From NCBI RefSeq assembly GCF_901827155.1, contig NZ_LR594659.1, positions 5,428,501 to 5,492,500 on the forward strand: a stretch of 64,000 bases of DNA, given 5' to 3'. Below, piece by piece: positions 17,592-26,431 of this stretch; position 1 is the stretch's first letter, and each line of letters starts with the position of its first letter. The DNA is from Variovorax sp. PBL-H6. GTDB taxonomy: Bacteria; Pseudomonadota; Gammaproteobacteria; Burkholderiales; Burkholderiaceae_C. Below the pieces are notes generated by a model. That model was not told the DNA's origin, searched no databases, and saw nothing but the letters and a program-made list of their open reading frames with translations. The position numbers were made by a program, and so were the translations under genes.

Positions 17592-18305
17592 ATGACCAAA
17601 AGACGACAACGCGGCAACATCGTCATCGGCCTGATCATCGGGTTGGTGCTGGGCCTCGGCGTGGCACTGGGCATCGCGGTCTACGTGACCAAGGTGCCCA
17701 TCCCCTTCATGACGAAGACCCAGCGCGGCGGCCCCGAGCAGGACGAGGCCGAGGCCCGCAAGAACCGCGACTGGAATCCCAACGCCCCGTTGGCCGGCAA
17801 GGCCGGCGCCGTGCGTCCGCCGGAGCCGCCGGCCGCGCCCGCGCCGCCGCCGCCTTCTGCCGCCGCCGCACCGGGTGCGCCGCAGGCCGCCCCGGCGCCG
17901 GTGGTGGTGCCGCCCGCCGCTCAGCAGCAACAGCAACGCGCCGCGCGTGCGCCCGTGCCTGCCGAAGCCAATGCACTGCCGCCGTCGAACGACCCCATCG
18001 GCGATCTCGCGCGGTCCCGTTCGGGCGCCGGCACGACGACCGCCGCCGCGCCGCCCAGCAGCAGCGATCCCTTCATGTACTTCGTGCAGGCCGGCGCCTT
18101 CCGCACCCCCGACGACGCCGAGACGCAGCGCGCCAGGCTCTCGCTGATGGGCGTGGAAGCACGGGTCACCGAGCGCGAGCAGGCCGGCCGCACCGTCTAC
18201 CGGGTGCGCGCGGGGCCTTTCAACAAGAAGGAAGATGCCGACCGGCTCAAGGAACGGCTCGACGGCGGCGGCCTCGAATCGGCTTTGGTGCGCGTGCAGC
18301 GCTGA
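17592..18305 (+). CDS. SPOR-domain cell envelope protein (FtsN-like)
   Basis: A 237-residue bitopic membrane protein. A basic N-terminus (MTKRRQRGN) and one transmembrane helix at about 10-33 lead into a long proline/alanine-rich periplasmic linker. The C-terminal SPOR domain (about 160-237, 'YFVQAGAFRTPDDAETQ', 'YRVRAGPFNKKEDAD') binds denuded peptidoglycan at the septum. An upstream GTG overlapping the argS stop is possible, but the ATG fits the family N-terminus. The argS–SPOR–dsbA order is common in Burkholderiales. Confidence 0.88.
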   Translation: MTKRRQRGNIVIGLIIGLVLGLGVALGIAVYVTKVPIPFMTKTQRGGPEQDEAEARKNRDWNPNAPLAGKAGAVRPPEPPAAPAPPPPSAAAAPGAPQAAPAPVVVPPAAQQQQQRAARAPVPAEANALPPSNDPIGDLARSRSGAGTTTAAAPPSSSDPFMYFVQAGAFRTPDDAETQRARLSLMGVEARVTEREQAGRTVYRVRAGPFNKKEDADRLKERLDGGGLESALVRVQR

Positions 18306-18393
18306 GCCTTCGTCTTCTTTTCGCACCCGCGCCGTTCCGGGGAACTCCCGGCGCCGCCGCGGGCTCTGTCAGCCGCACAGGAGAACCTTACAC

Positions 18394-19038
18394 ATGAAAC
18401 GTCGTGACTTTTCGCTGGCCGCCACCTCGCTGGGGCTGCTTCCTCTGATCTCCCCCGCGCACGCGCAAGCGCTGGCGCCCAAGCCAGGCACCGACTACGC
18501 AGTGCTCGACAAGCGCGTGCCGGTCGATGCGCCGGCCGGCAAGGTCGAGGTGATCGAGTTCTTCTGGTACAACTGCCCGCACTGCAACGCCTTCGAGCCC
18601 GCGCTCGAGAGCTGGATCAAGAAGCTGCCGCCGCACGTGGCCTTCAAGCGCGTCCCGGTCGCGTTCCAGGCCAGCTTCCAGCCGCAGCAAAAGCTCTACT
18701 ACGCGCTCGAGGCCATGGGCAAGGTGGACGAATACCAGCTGAAGGTGTTCAACGCCATCCACCAGCAGCGCCAGAACCTTTCGGGCGAGCAACAGATCAT
18801 CGACTGGGCCGCCGCCAACGGCCTCGACAAGGCGAAGTTCACCGAGCAGTACAAGTCCTTCAGCGTCGCCAGCAAGATCCAGCGCGCAAAGCAACTGCAG
18901 GACGCCTACCAGGTGGCTGGCGTGCCCTCGCTCGGCATCGCGGGGCGCTGGTATGTGGACGGCGACCTTGCGCGGAGCATGGAGCGCGCCTTGCAGGTCA
19001 CCGACTACCTGGTCGGCGAAGCGCGCAAGAGCGCCTGA
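18394..19038 (+). CDS. dsbA: Thiol:disulfide interchange protein DsbA
   Basis: A 214-residue periplasmic oxidase that introduces disulfide bonds into exported proteins. It has a signal peptide at about 1-25 ending AHA, a thioredoxin fold with active site C61-P-H-C64, and the cis-proline motif 'GVPSLGIAG' near 190. CAGGAG lies upstream of the ATG. A terminator follows directly. No dsbB or dsbC is in the window. Confidence 0.93.
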   Translation: MKRRDFSLAATSLGLLPLISPAHAQALAPKPGTDYAVLDKRVPVDAPAGKVEVIEFFWYNCPHCNAFEPALESWIKKLPPHVAFKRVPVAFQASFQPQQKLYYALEAMGKVDEYQLKVFNAIHQQRQNLSGEQQIIDWAAANGLDKAKFTEQYKSFSVASKIQRAKQLQDAYQVAGVPSLGIAGRWYVDGDLARSMERALQVTDYLVGEARKSA

Positions 19039-19060
19039 AGCCACTTCTCTCTTCCGTAGC

Positions 19061-19084
19061 AGGCCCGCCTCGGCGGGCCTTTTC
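19061..19084 (+). terminator. Rho-independent terminator after dsbA
   Basis: AGGCCCGCC pairs with GGCGGGCCT around a two-base loop and is followed by TTTTCC, 22 bases after the dsbA stop. Confidence 0.85.
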
Positions 19085-19290
19085 CATCGCCGGCAGGTCC
19101 AAGGATGAAAGGCCCCGTCGGGGGCAGCAACCACACGAAGCGAGAGAGCGTCGGTGGCCATTTTTCAGCCGGGTGCTCGAAGTCCGGTCCATGAGGACGC
19201 ATACAATCGCAGCAAGTTTCGTGCCTTTATGATTTCGTTCCCAATTCCCCCCGCCCTATCAACTTCTGTCGTGCTTTCGTATTCGCCCTG

Positions 19291-19914
19291 ATGCTGGCCG
19301 GGCTCGCGCCGCTCGCGCTGGCCGAGAAGGCGGACCGCACGAAACCGATGAACATCGAGGCCGACGCCATGCGCTATGACGACCTCAAGCAGACCAGCGT
19401 GTTCACCGGCAACGTCGTGGTGACCAAGGGCACGATCATCATCCGCGGCACCCGCATCGACGTGCGGCAGGACCCCGAGGGCTACCAGTACGGCGTGGTC
19501 ACCGCGGCGCCCGGCAAGCTGGCCTATTACAAGCAGAAGCGCGACGCCGGCACCGACGAGTGGATCGAAGGCGAGTCGGAGGTGATCGAATACGACAGCC
19601 GCGCCGACAACGTCAAATTCATCCGCCGCGCCGTGATGCGCCGGCTCTACGGCGCCACCGTCAACGACGAGAGCAGTGGGCCGCTGATCGTCTACGACCA
19701 GAGCAACGACACCTTCACCGTCAACGGCTCCTCGCTGCCACCCAATGCGGGCGTCGCCACGCAGGGCGGGCGGGTGCGTGCCATTCTCACGCCCAAGCCC
19801 GCTGCGTCGGCGCCGGGTCCCGGCGCCCGGCCGGCCACAGCCCCTGCCGCGGCACCGGCGAGCGGCAGCGGACTGCGCTCGACCACCACGCTCGGCGGGG
19901 AAGAACGCAAGTGA
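19291..19914 (+). CDS. lptA: Lipopolysaccharide transport protein LptA (5' end apparently frameshifted)
   Basis: LptA bridges the periplasm and carries lipopolysaccharide from LptC to LptD. The OstA domain begins with '[22 protein letters not shown]' features near residue 17 and runs to about 150, followed by a proline/alanine-rich tail. The ATG at 19291 falls inside the signal peptide, leaving only '[11 protein letters not shown]'. The same frame upstream reads as a good signal sequence (PINFCRAFVFA) but has no start codon before a stop at 19192. An ATG at 19229 would join this frame if the six-C run at 19247-19252 had one more C. lptB follows at once. Confidence 0.85.
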   Translation: MLAGLAPLALAEKADRTKPMNIEADAMRYDDLKQTSVFTGNVVVTKGTIIIRGTRIDVRQDPEGYQYGVVTAAPGKLAYYKQKRDAGTDEWIEGESEVIEYDSRADNVKFIRRAVMRRLYGATVNDESSGPLIVYDQSNDTFTVNGSSLPPNAGVATQGGRVRAILTPKPAASAPGPGARPATAPAAAPASGSGLRSTTTLGGEERK

Positions 19915-19928
19915 GGGCGGACCCCGAT

Positions 19929-20711
19929 ATGGCCGCACATGGCACCGGCAACGCAACGGGCAGCCGCCTCGAGGCGCGCGGCCTGCAGAAGACCTACGGC
20001 AGTCGCAAGGTGGTCAAGGACGTCTCGCTCGGCGTCGACAAGGGCGAGGTGGTCGGGCTCCTGGGGCCCAATGGCGCCGGCAAGACCACCTCCTTCTACA
20101 TGATCGTCGGCCTGGTGCGGGCCGACGCGGGTGAGATCAGCATCGACGGCGTGCCGATCGCGCACATGCCGATCCATCGCCGCTCCCGCATGGGCCTGAG
20201 CTACCTGCCGCAGGAGGCCTCGATCTTCCGCAAGCTGACGGTCGAGGAGAACGTGCGCGCGGTGCTCGAGCTGCAGCGCGAGCCGAACGGCGACGGCCGG
20301 CCGCTGCCGCTGTCGAAGCAGCGCATCGACGAGCGCCTGAGCGAACTGCTACATGACCTGCGCGTGGACCACCTGCGTGATTCTCCGGCGCTCGCGCTGT
20401 CGGGCGGCGAGCGCCGCCGTGTCGAGATTGCGCGCGCTCTGGCCACCCAGCCGCGTTTCATCCTGCTGGACGAGCCCTTTGCCGGCATCGACCCGATCGC
20501 GGTGATCGAGATCCAGCGGATCATCAACTTCCTGAAGGAGCGCGGCATCGGCGTGCTCATCACCGACCACAACGTGCGCGAGACGCTGGGCATCTGCGAC
20601 CACGCCTTCATCATCAGCGACGGGCACGTGCTGGCACAAGGTACGCCCTCGGAGATCGTCGATAACGCCGAAGTGCGACGCGTCTACCTCGGCGAGCACT
20701 TCCGGATGTAG
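19929..20711 (+). CDS. lptB: Lipopolysaccharide export ABC ATPase LptB
   Basis: A 260-residue ATPase that drives lipopolysaccharide extraction with the LptFG permease. It has Walker [10 protein letters not shown], the LptB-type Q-loop '[20 protein letters not shown]', signature '[15 protein letters not shown]' and Walker B '[13 protein letters not shown]'. The ATG at 19929 is used; a GTG at 19911 that overlaps the lptA stop is an alternative. The lptA–lptB–rpoN order is the usual one in proteobacteria. Confidence 0.95.
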   Translation: MAAHGTGNATGSRLEARGLQKTYGSRKVVKDVSLGVDKGEVVGLLGPNGAGKTTSFYMIVGLVRADAGEISIDGVPIAHMPIHRRSRMGLSYLPQEASIFRKLTVEENVRAVLELQREPNGDGRPLPLSKQRIDERLSELLHDLRVDHLRDSPALALSGGERRRVEIARALATQPRFILLDEPFAGIDPIAVIEIQRIINFLKERGIGVLITDHNVRETLGICDHAFIISDGHVLAQGTPSEIVDNAEVRRVYLGEHFRM

Positions 20712-20722
20712 GCCTGTCATCC

Positions 20723-22300
20723 ATGAAGCAAGGGCTCTCGCTGCGCGTCTCGCAGCACCTCGCGCTGACACCGCAACTGCAGCAGTCGATCCGGCTTCTG
20801 CAGTTGTCCACGCTCGAGCTGAGCCAGGAAGTCGAGCAGATGCTCGACGAGAACCCTTTCCTCGAGCGCACCGCCGACGAGGCGCCGCGCGAGGAGTTCG
20901 GGCTCGAATCGGCCGACGCGCCGGTGCGCGAAGATGACCGCCAGGGCGAAGCCGAGGCCGAGTTCGTCGCCGGGCCGGCTGCGGCGCCGGTGGACAGCGC
21001 ACCAGCCTCTACTGCGGACACCGAGACGGCCAGCCCGGAGGGCGAGCCCGACTGGGAAGGCGACGGCACGGTCGACCTGGCGCCCGACGACAGCGAATGG
21101 GGCGGCGACGCGCCCGCGCGCAACAGCGGCACCGGCGATAGCGAGCGCCCCGACGCGACCGAGCTCGCCAGCAGCCAGGAGACGCTGCAATCCTTTCTTC
21201 ATCGCCAGGCGCTGGCCCTGCGACTCGAGGAGAACGACCGCGCCGCGCTGCGCTTCCTGATCGAGTCGCTCAACGACGACGGCTACCTCGAAGACTCGCT
21301 GCCGGCCCTGGCCTCGGGCCTGGCCGGCGACGACAACGAGCAGTTCGACGAGCTGGTTCACCATTTCCAGGTCGCGCTCGGCCTGCTGCAGAGCCTGGAG
21401 CCGGTCGGCGTCGGTGCGCGCAGCCTGGCAGAGTGCCTCACCATCCAGCTGCGCGCGCAACAGGGCGAAGACGACGCCGAGGAAGAGAAGCAGGTGCGCA
21501 GGACCGCGATCGCGAGTTGCAAGCAGCCGATGGAGCTGCTCGCCAAGCGCGACTTCAAGCGCCTGGCCACGCTCACCCGCAGCAACGAGGAGGAGGTGCG
21601 CGCCGCCCTGCAGCTGATCGCGCGGCTGGAGCCGAAGCCCGGGCGCCGCTTCGCCAACGTCGAGCGCAACATCGTCATCCCCGACGTGATCGTCACGCGC
21701 ATCGGGCAGGGCACCAACGCCAGGTTCCGCGTCACGCTCAACCCCGAGGTGATGCCGCGGCTGCGCGTGCACGACATCTACGCCGGCGCGCTGAAGGCGC
21801 ACAAGGGCGAGGGCAGCCAGGCGCTCTCGCAACGGCTGCAGGAGGCGCGCTGGTTCATCAAGAACATCCAGCAGCGCTTCGACACCATCCTGCGCGTGTC
21901 GAACGCGATCGTGGAGCGGCAGAAGAACTACTTCGTCCACGGCGAGCTCGCCATGCGCCCGCTGGTGCTGCGCGAGATTGCCGACGAATTGGGGTTGCAC
22001 GAGTCCACCATCAGCCGGGTGACCACCGCCAAGTACATGTCCACGCCCTACGGCACGGTCGAGCTCAAGTACTTCTTCGGCTCGGCGCTGGGCACCGAGA
22101 CCGGCGGCAACGCCTCCAGCACCGCGGTGCGCGCGCTGATCAAGCAGTTCGTGAGCGCCGAGGACTTGAAAAAGCCGCTGTCGGACAGCCAGGTTTCCGA
22201 GATGCTCAAGGAGCAGGGCATCGAATGCGCGCGCCGCACGGTGGCCAAGTACCGCGAGGCGCTGCGCATCGCGCCTGCCAACCTGCGCAAGGCCTTGTAG
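20723..22300 (+). CDS. rpoN: RNA polymerase sigma-54 factor
   Basis: A 525-residue sigma-54 protein for nitrogen and other enhancer-dependent promoters. Region I is glutamine-rich ('LALTPQLQQSIRLLQLSTLEL', near 15-35), region II is a long acidic linker (about 50-150), and region III ends with the helix-turn-helix 'ELGLHESTISRVTTAKY' near 420 and the RpoN box 'ARRTVAKYREAL' at about 503-514. It starts 11 bases after lptB. Confidence 0.96.
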   Translation: MKQGLSLRVSQHLALTPQLQQSIRLLQLSTLELSQEVEQMLDENPFLERTADEAPREEFGLESADAPVREDDRQGEAEAEFVAGPAAAPVDSAPASTADTETASPEGEPDWEGDGTVDLAPDDSEWGGDAPARNSGTGDSERPDATELASSQETLQSFLHRQALALRLEENDRAALRFLIESLNDDGYLEDSLPALASGLAGDDNEQFDELVHHFQVALGLLQSLEPVGVGARSLAECLTIQLRAQQGEDDAEEEKQVRRTAIASCKQPMELLAKRDFKRLATLTRSNEEEVRAALQLIARLEPKPGRRFANVERNIVIPDVIVTRIGQGTNARFRVTLNPEVMPRLRVHDIYAGALKAHKGEGSQALSQRLQEARWFIKNIQQRFDTILRVSNAIVERQKNYFVHGELAMRPLVLREIADELGLHESTISRVTTAKYMSTPYGTVELKYFFGSALGTETGGNASSTAVRALIKQFVSAEDLKKPLSDSQVSEMLKEQGIECARRTVAKYREALRIAPANLRKAL

Positions 22301-22302
22301 GA

Positions 22303-23907
22303 ATGCGCGCGCGCTCAAGCCGCTGGCCGCACTGGATGCGCCTGGGCTTGGCAGGGGTGGCGGTGTTCTTGCTGGCCAGCGGCTGCGCCATGCTGCCGCC
22401 CGAGTTCGAGCGCACGCCGTCCAAGGCAGTGCCGCTGTCCGCAGACACCGCGCTCGGCCGCATCGCGAAAGGCTCCCAGCCCGACCCTGACCTGAGCGGC
22501 TTCCGCCTGATGCCGGGCGGCGATTTCGCGCTCGACACCCGGCTCGAGCTGGCACGCCGGGCCCAGCGCACGCTGGACGTGCAGTACTACCAGATCCACA
22601 ACGACGAGACCGGCCGCTACCTGCTGCGCACCCTGCGCGACGCCGCCTTGCGCGGCGTGCGCGTGCGCCTGCTGATGGACGACCTCTACACCTCGGGCGA
22701 GGACGAGCTGCTGCTCGCCCTCGCCGCCACGCCCAACCTCGAGCTGCGCCTGTTCAATCCCTTCCCCGCCGGGCGCGGCAGCATGCTAGGACGCTTTTCG
22801 GCCTCGCTGCTCGACTTCAGCCGCGTCAACCGGCGCATGCACAACAAGCTCTTCATCGCCGATGGCGCGATGGCGGTGGCCGGCGGGCGCAACATCGGCA
22901 ACGAGTACTTCACACAGACGGCCGGCGCCAATTTCATCGACCTCGACACCTTCGTCGCCGGCGCGCTGATTCCGCGGCTGGCCAGCCTGTTCGACCAGTA
23001 CTGGAACAGCGAGTACGTGCGCCCCATCGAGGCCGTGGTGGCATCCCCCGTGCCGCGCGAGGAACGCCGGCGCCGCTTCGAAGCGCTGAGCGGCGCCCAG
23101 ACCACGCCGCCCCCGCGCCCGCCCGCACCCAACGACGTGCTGGGCTACAGCCCGATCGTGGAGGACATCAAGGCCGGCAAGCTGGACCTGATCTGGACCC
23201 GCGCCGAGGCCTACGCCGATTCGCCCGAGCGCGTGATAGGCAAGCAGGTGACCTACGGCGGCATCCCGCTGCTGGATGTCGACAGCGTGCGCTACAACGT
23301 GATCGAGCAGATCCGCCGCGGGCGTTCCGACGTGACCATCGTCTCGCCCTACCTGATCCCCGGCAAGGGCGGGCTGGACGCCATGCGCGAGGTGCGCGAG
23401 CGCGGCATGAAGATCAGCGTGGTCACCAACTCGCTGGCCGCGACCGACGAGCCGGTGGTGCACACCGGCTACCGGCGTTACCGCGAAGACATGCTCAAGC
23501 TCGGCGCCGAGATCTACGAACTGAGTTCGCAGCGCACCCGGCGCAGCGTGCGCCTGGGCCTCTTCGGCACGCAGATCGGGCGCCTGCATGCCAAGTCGGC
23601 CGTGATCGACGGAAGCACACTCTTCGTCGGCTCGATGAACTTCGATCCGCGCTCCGACGTGGTCAATACCGAGATCGGGCTGATCATCTTCAGCCGCGAG
23701 ATGGCGCAGCAGGTGCTCAAGCTCATCGAGGTGCTCAAGCAGCAGGGTGCCTACAAGGTGCGCTTCGCACCTGGCACCGAGCGCATCGAATGGGTCAGCG
23801 AGGAGGCCGGCGTCGAGCAGGTGCTGACCAGCGAGCCCGACTCCACCCTGTGGGACCGCGTGGTGCTGGAGATCCTGGCGCCGCTGGCGCCCGAGAGCCT
23901 GCTCTAG
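22303..23907 (+). CDS. Phospholipase D-family lipoprotein (cardiolipin synthase-like)
   Basis: A 534-residue protein with two HKD motifs, H180 ('HNKLFIADG') and H429 ('LHAKSAVIDG'), as in phospholipase D and cardiolipin synthases. The N-terminus has a basic stretch, a hydrophobic core and a lipobox (LLASGC) with Cys at 27, so it should be anchored to a membrane as a lipoprotein, unlike the multi-helix anchors of classical cardiolipin synthases. It begins two bases after rpoN. The substrate is not shown by sequence. Confidence 0.88.
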   Translation: MRARSSRWPHWMRLGLAGVAVFLLASGCAMLPPEFERTPSKAVPLSADTALGRIAKGSQPDPDLSGFRLMPGGDFALDTRLELARRAQRTLDVQYYQIHNDETGRYLLRTLRDAALRGVRVRLLMDDLYTSGEDELLLALAATPNLELRLFNPFPAGRGSMLGRFSASLLDFSRVNRRMHNKLFIADGAMAVAGGRNIGNEYFTQTAGANFIDLDTFVAGALIPRLASLFDQYWNSEYVRPIEAVVASPVPREERRRRFEALSGAQTTPPPRPPAPNDVLGYSPIVEDIKAGKLDLIWTRAEAYADSPERVIGKQVTYGGIPLLDVDSVRYNVIEQIRRGRSDVTIVSPYLIPGKGGLDAMREVRERGMKISVVTNSLAATDEPVVHTGYRRYREDMLKLGAEIYELSSQRTRRSVRLGLFGTQIGRLHAKSAVIDGSTLFVGSMNFDPRSDVVNTEIGLIIFSREMAQQVLKLIEVLKQQGAYKVRFAPGTERIEWVSEEAGVEQVLTSEPDSTLWDRVVLEILAPLAPESLL

Positions 23908-23919
23908 GCAGGAAGAAAG

Positions 23920-24897
23920 CTACCGCCTCGAGGCACCCGCATCGGTCGGGCCATTGCGTGCGAGGGCCTCACGTGCGCCTGGGCCGGGCGTGCGTCCAGG
24001 CCTTCCGGTCGACTCGCGCACCACCAGCGACACGTCGACCTCGTGGTGAAGGGGCGCAGGCCGGCCCGACAGCGATCGGACCAGAAACTCGCCCGCGCGA
24101 GTCCAGACCTCGTCGGTGGGCACGTGCATGGTGGTGAGGCTCGGCCGCAGGTGGCGGCTCCACTCGAGGTCGTCGAAGCCCATGACAGACAAGTCGTCGG
24201 GCACGCGCAGACCGCGGCGCTCGACCTCGAGCATCACGCCATAGGCGATGACATCGTTGCCACAGACCACGGCCGTGGGCCAGTCCGGCAGGGACAGCAG
24301 CGTACGCGCCGCCTGCCGCGCGTCATCGAGGTGGTAGGGCACCTCGAGATGCCATTCGGGCCGCAGTTGAAGCCCGTCATCGGCAAGCGCGCGCCGCACG
24401 CCGGCAGCCCGTGCGGTCGCCCGGTCGTTGTTGCTGGAAATCGCCGCGACCATCCCGATCTTGCGATGGCCGAGTTCCATCAGGTAGCGGCAGGCGCGCC
24501 ATGCCGCTGCCTCGTTGTTGTTCCCGACGCAGGCATAGGGCTTGTCGGGGTGGTACACGCCGACGTTGACGAATGGGATGCGCTGCGACGCGAGCAGCCG
24601 TCGTAACGAATCGGTGTGCATGTCGCCTCGCAGGATCAGGCCGTCGATGCCGCGGCTCACCATGTTCTGTGCCTGCCGCGCCTCCACCTCCGGGTCGTAC
24701 CCGCTGGTCGACAGCAGCAGCAGGTAGCCCTGCAATGACAGGTAGCTCTGCAGCGCCTCCACGCCGCGCGCGAACATGGCGTTGTCGACGGTTGGAATGA
24801 TTGCGCCGATGGTCCGCGTGCGGCGCGACGACAGCGCGCGCGCCGCGGCATCGGGGATGTAGCCAAGCTCGGCGATCGCGGTATCGATGCGGTGATG
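23920..24897 (-). pseudogene. LacI-family regulator lacking its DNA-binding domain
   Basis: The frame retains a LacI-type ligand-binding domain, including the hinge-proximal 'RIDTAIAELGYIPDAAA' and 'RTIGAIIPTVDN', through to a normal C-terminus. The first 45 or so residues, which form the helix-turn-helix, are missing. Past 24897 the open frame continues only as the antisense of an aldolase gene. The protein could not bind DNA as a normal LacI repressor. The break meets the break in the facing aldolase remnant, pointing to one deletion that removed both 5' ends. Confidence 0.8.
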
Positions 24898-25176
24898 CTC
24901 TCCGCCGGCGTGACGCCGCCGCAGTTCGTGCGCGTGATGGAGTACGCCTACGCGGCGGGGGCCCATGGCTTCCTCGCCGGCCGCGCGGTCTGGTGGCAGG
25001 CGCTGCAGAGCTTTCCCGACCTGGAGCGCTGCGCCGCCCAGCTGCGGCAGGAAGGCGGCGCGACCCTGGCCGAACTCGCTGCGCTCACGAAGCGCGCCGG
25101 CCATGCCTGGCATGCCGACTACAGCGCCTTCGACGCCATGTCGAAGGAAGGCGAGCTCTGCACGGCCTATGCCTGA
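24892..25176 (+). pseudogene. C-terminal remnant of a LacD-type (DeoC/LacD family) aldolase
   Basis: About 94 codons match the C-terminal part of class I tagatose-bisphosphate-type aldolases: 'VMLSAGVTPPQF' followed by 'AGAHGFLAGRAVWW', the phosphate-binding end of the barrel. Roughly two thirds of the usual length, including the Schiff-base lysine, is absent. It starts at the scar shared with the truncated LacI gene. The GTG at 24892 is only the first in-frame start, not an original one. Confidence 0.7.
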
Positions 25177-25227
25177 GTGCGGACGATCGGTTAAGTTCGA
25201 AGCGCATTCCCTCGCATCCCACACCGC

Positions 25228-26397
25228 ATGACCGATCCCTCTTCTTCATCCTCCTCTTCGTTGCGCATCGAAGGCTTCGATGTCTTCGTCTTCCGCGCGC
25301 CGGCCGATCCGCCGGTGCAGACCTCCTTCGGCATCATGCGCGACCGGCCCGCGGTGCTGGTGCGCCTGACCGACGCCGAGGGCCGGGCGGGCTGGGGCGA
25401 GATCTGGTGCAACTTCCCGACCGTGGGCGCCGAGCACCGCGCCCGGCTCGCGCTGGCCTATGGCAAGCCGGTGCTCATGCAACAGCCCTGGGCGCATCCG
25501 CGCGAGGCGTTCGCCGAACTGACGCGCCGCCTGGCCGTGCTCGCGTTGCAGACCGGCGAGCATGGGCCGCTGCACCAGGTGGTCGCGGGCATAGATGCCG
25601 CACTGTGGGACCTGCATGCGCGCCGCGCCGGTCAGCCGCTGTGGAAGGCGCTCGGCGGCGCAACGGCGCAGCCGGTGCAGGTCTATGCCTCGGGCCTGAA
25701 CCCGACCGAACCCGAAAAGCTCGCGCTGCAGAAGCGTGACGAGGGTTACCGCGCCTTCAAGCTCAAGGTCGGATTCGGCGCCGAGCGCGACCTCGCGAAC
25801 CTGCGCGCGATGCGCGAAGCACTGGGCCGCGAAGCCGCGATGATGGTCGACGCCAACCAGGCCTGGGACTTCGAGGAATCGGTGCGCGCAGGCCATCGCA
25901 TGGCCGAGTTCAACCTGCTGTGGCTGGAGGAGCCGCTGCGCGCCGACCAGCCTGCCGAACGCTGGCAAGCGCTGGCCAAGGCGCAGCCGCTGCGGCTCGC
26001 AGGCGGCGAGAACCTGGCCGGCCTGGCGCAGTACCGCGACTTCATTGCCACCGAGGGCATGTCGGTGATGCAGCCCGACCTCGGCAAGTGGGGTGGCTTC
26101 ACCGGCTGCCTGACGGTGGCGCAGGAGACGATTGCGGCCGGCAAGTGGTACTGCCCGCACTGGCTCGGGGGAGGCATCGGCCTCGTGGCCTCGATGCACC
26201 TGAAGACCGCGGTGGGCGGGCCGGGCTACGTGGAGGTCGACTCCAATCCCAACCCGCTGCGCGAGCTGCTGGCCGTCCCGGCATTCGCGATTCACGAGGG
26301 CTTCGTGCAGCTGGGCGATGCGCCCGGGCTGGGCGTAGCGCCGGACCTCGACAGCTGCCGCGACTTCCTGGTCGCGGTCCCGGCCTCGGGCCTCTGA
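25228..26397 (+). CDS. Mandelate racemase/muconate lactonizing enzyme family protein
   Basis: A 389-residue enolase-superfamily enzyme, probably an acid-sugar dehydratase. The KxK motif is K178-L-K180. Metal ligands are D208 (VDANQAWD), E234 (WLEEPL) and E261 (GGENL), and the general base histidine is likely H311 in 'CPHWLGG'. No strong ribosome binding site precedes the ATG at 25228. It lies 51 bases after the aldolase remnant, so the deletion may have removed its promoter. It converges on the IlvD/Edd dehydratase. Confidence 0.87.
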   Translation: MTDPSSSSSSSLRIEGFDVFVFRAPADPPVQTSFGIMRDRPAVLVRLTDAEGRAGWGEIWCNFPTVGAEHRARLALAYGKPVLMQQPWAHPREAFAELTRRLAVLALQTGEHGPLHQVVAGIDAALWDLHARRAGQPLWKALGGATAQPVQVYASGLNPTEPEKLALQKRDEGYRAFKLKVGFGAERDLANLRAMREALGREAAMMVDANQAWDFEESVRAGHRMAEFNLLWLEEPLRADQPAERWQALAKAQPLRLAGGENLAGLAQYRDFIATEGMSVMQPDLGKWGGFTGCLTVAQETIAAGKWYCPHWLGGGIGLVASMHLKTAVGGPGYVEVDSNPNPLRELLAVPAFAIHEGFVQLGDAPGLGVAPDLDSCRDFLVAVPASGL

Positions 26398-26431
26398 GAA
26401 GGCCCTCGCGCGCGATACGAACCTGCCGGCC

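Noticed and set aside
20723..22300. Expected hpf/ptsN genes after rpoN
   Set aside because: In many proteobacteria hpf and ptsN follow rpoN, but here a phospholipase-D-type gene follows; this varies between lineages, so it was not listed as a finding.
20717..22555. Minus-strand open frame of 612 codons opposite rpoN
   Set aside because: It is the antisense of rpoN and the start of the phospholipase-D-type gene, both of which have clear motifs.
24898..25224. Long minus-strand open frame that extends the LacI gene to 434 residues
   Set aside because: The extra N-terminal part is the antisense of the LacD-type aldolase remnant and matches no helix-turn-helix; the open frame is a product of high GC and matching codon register.
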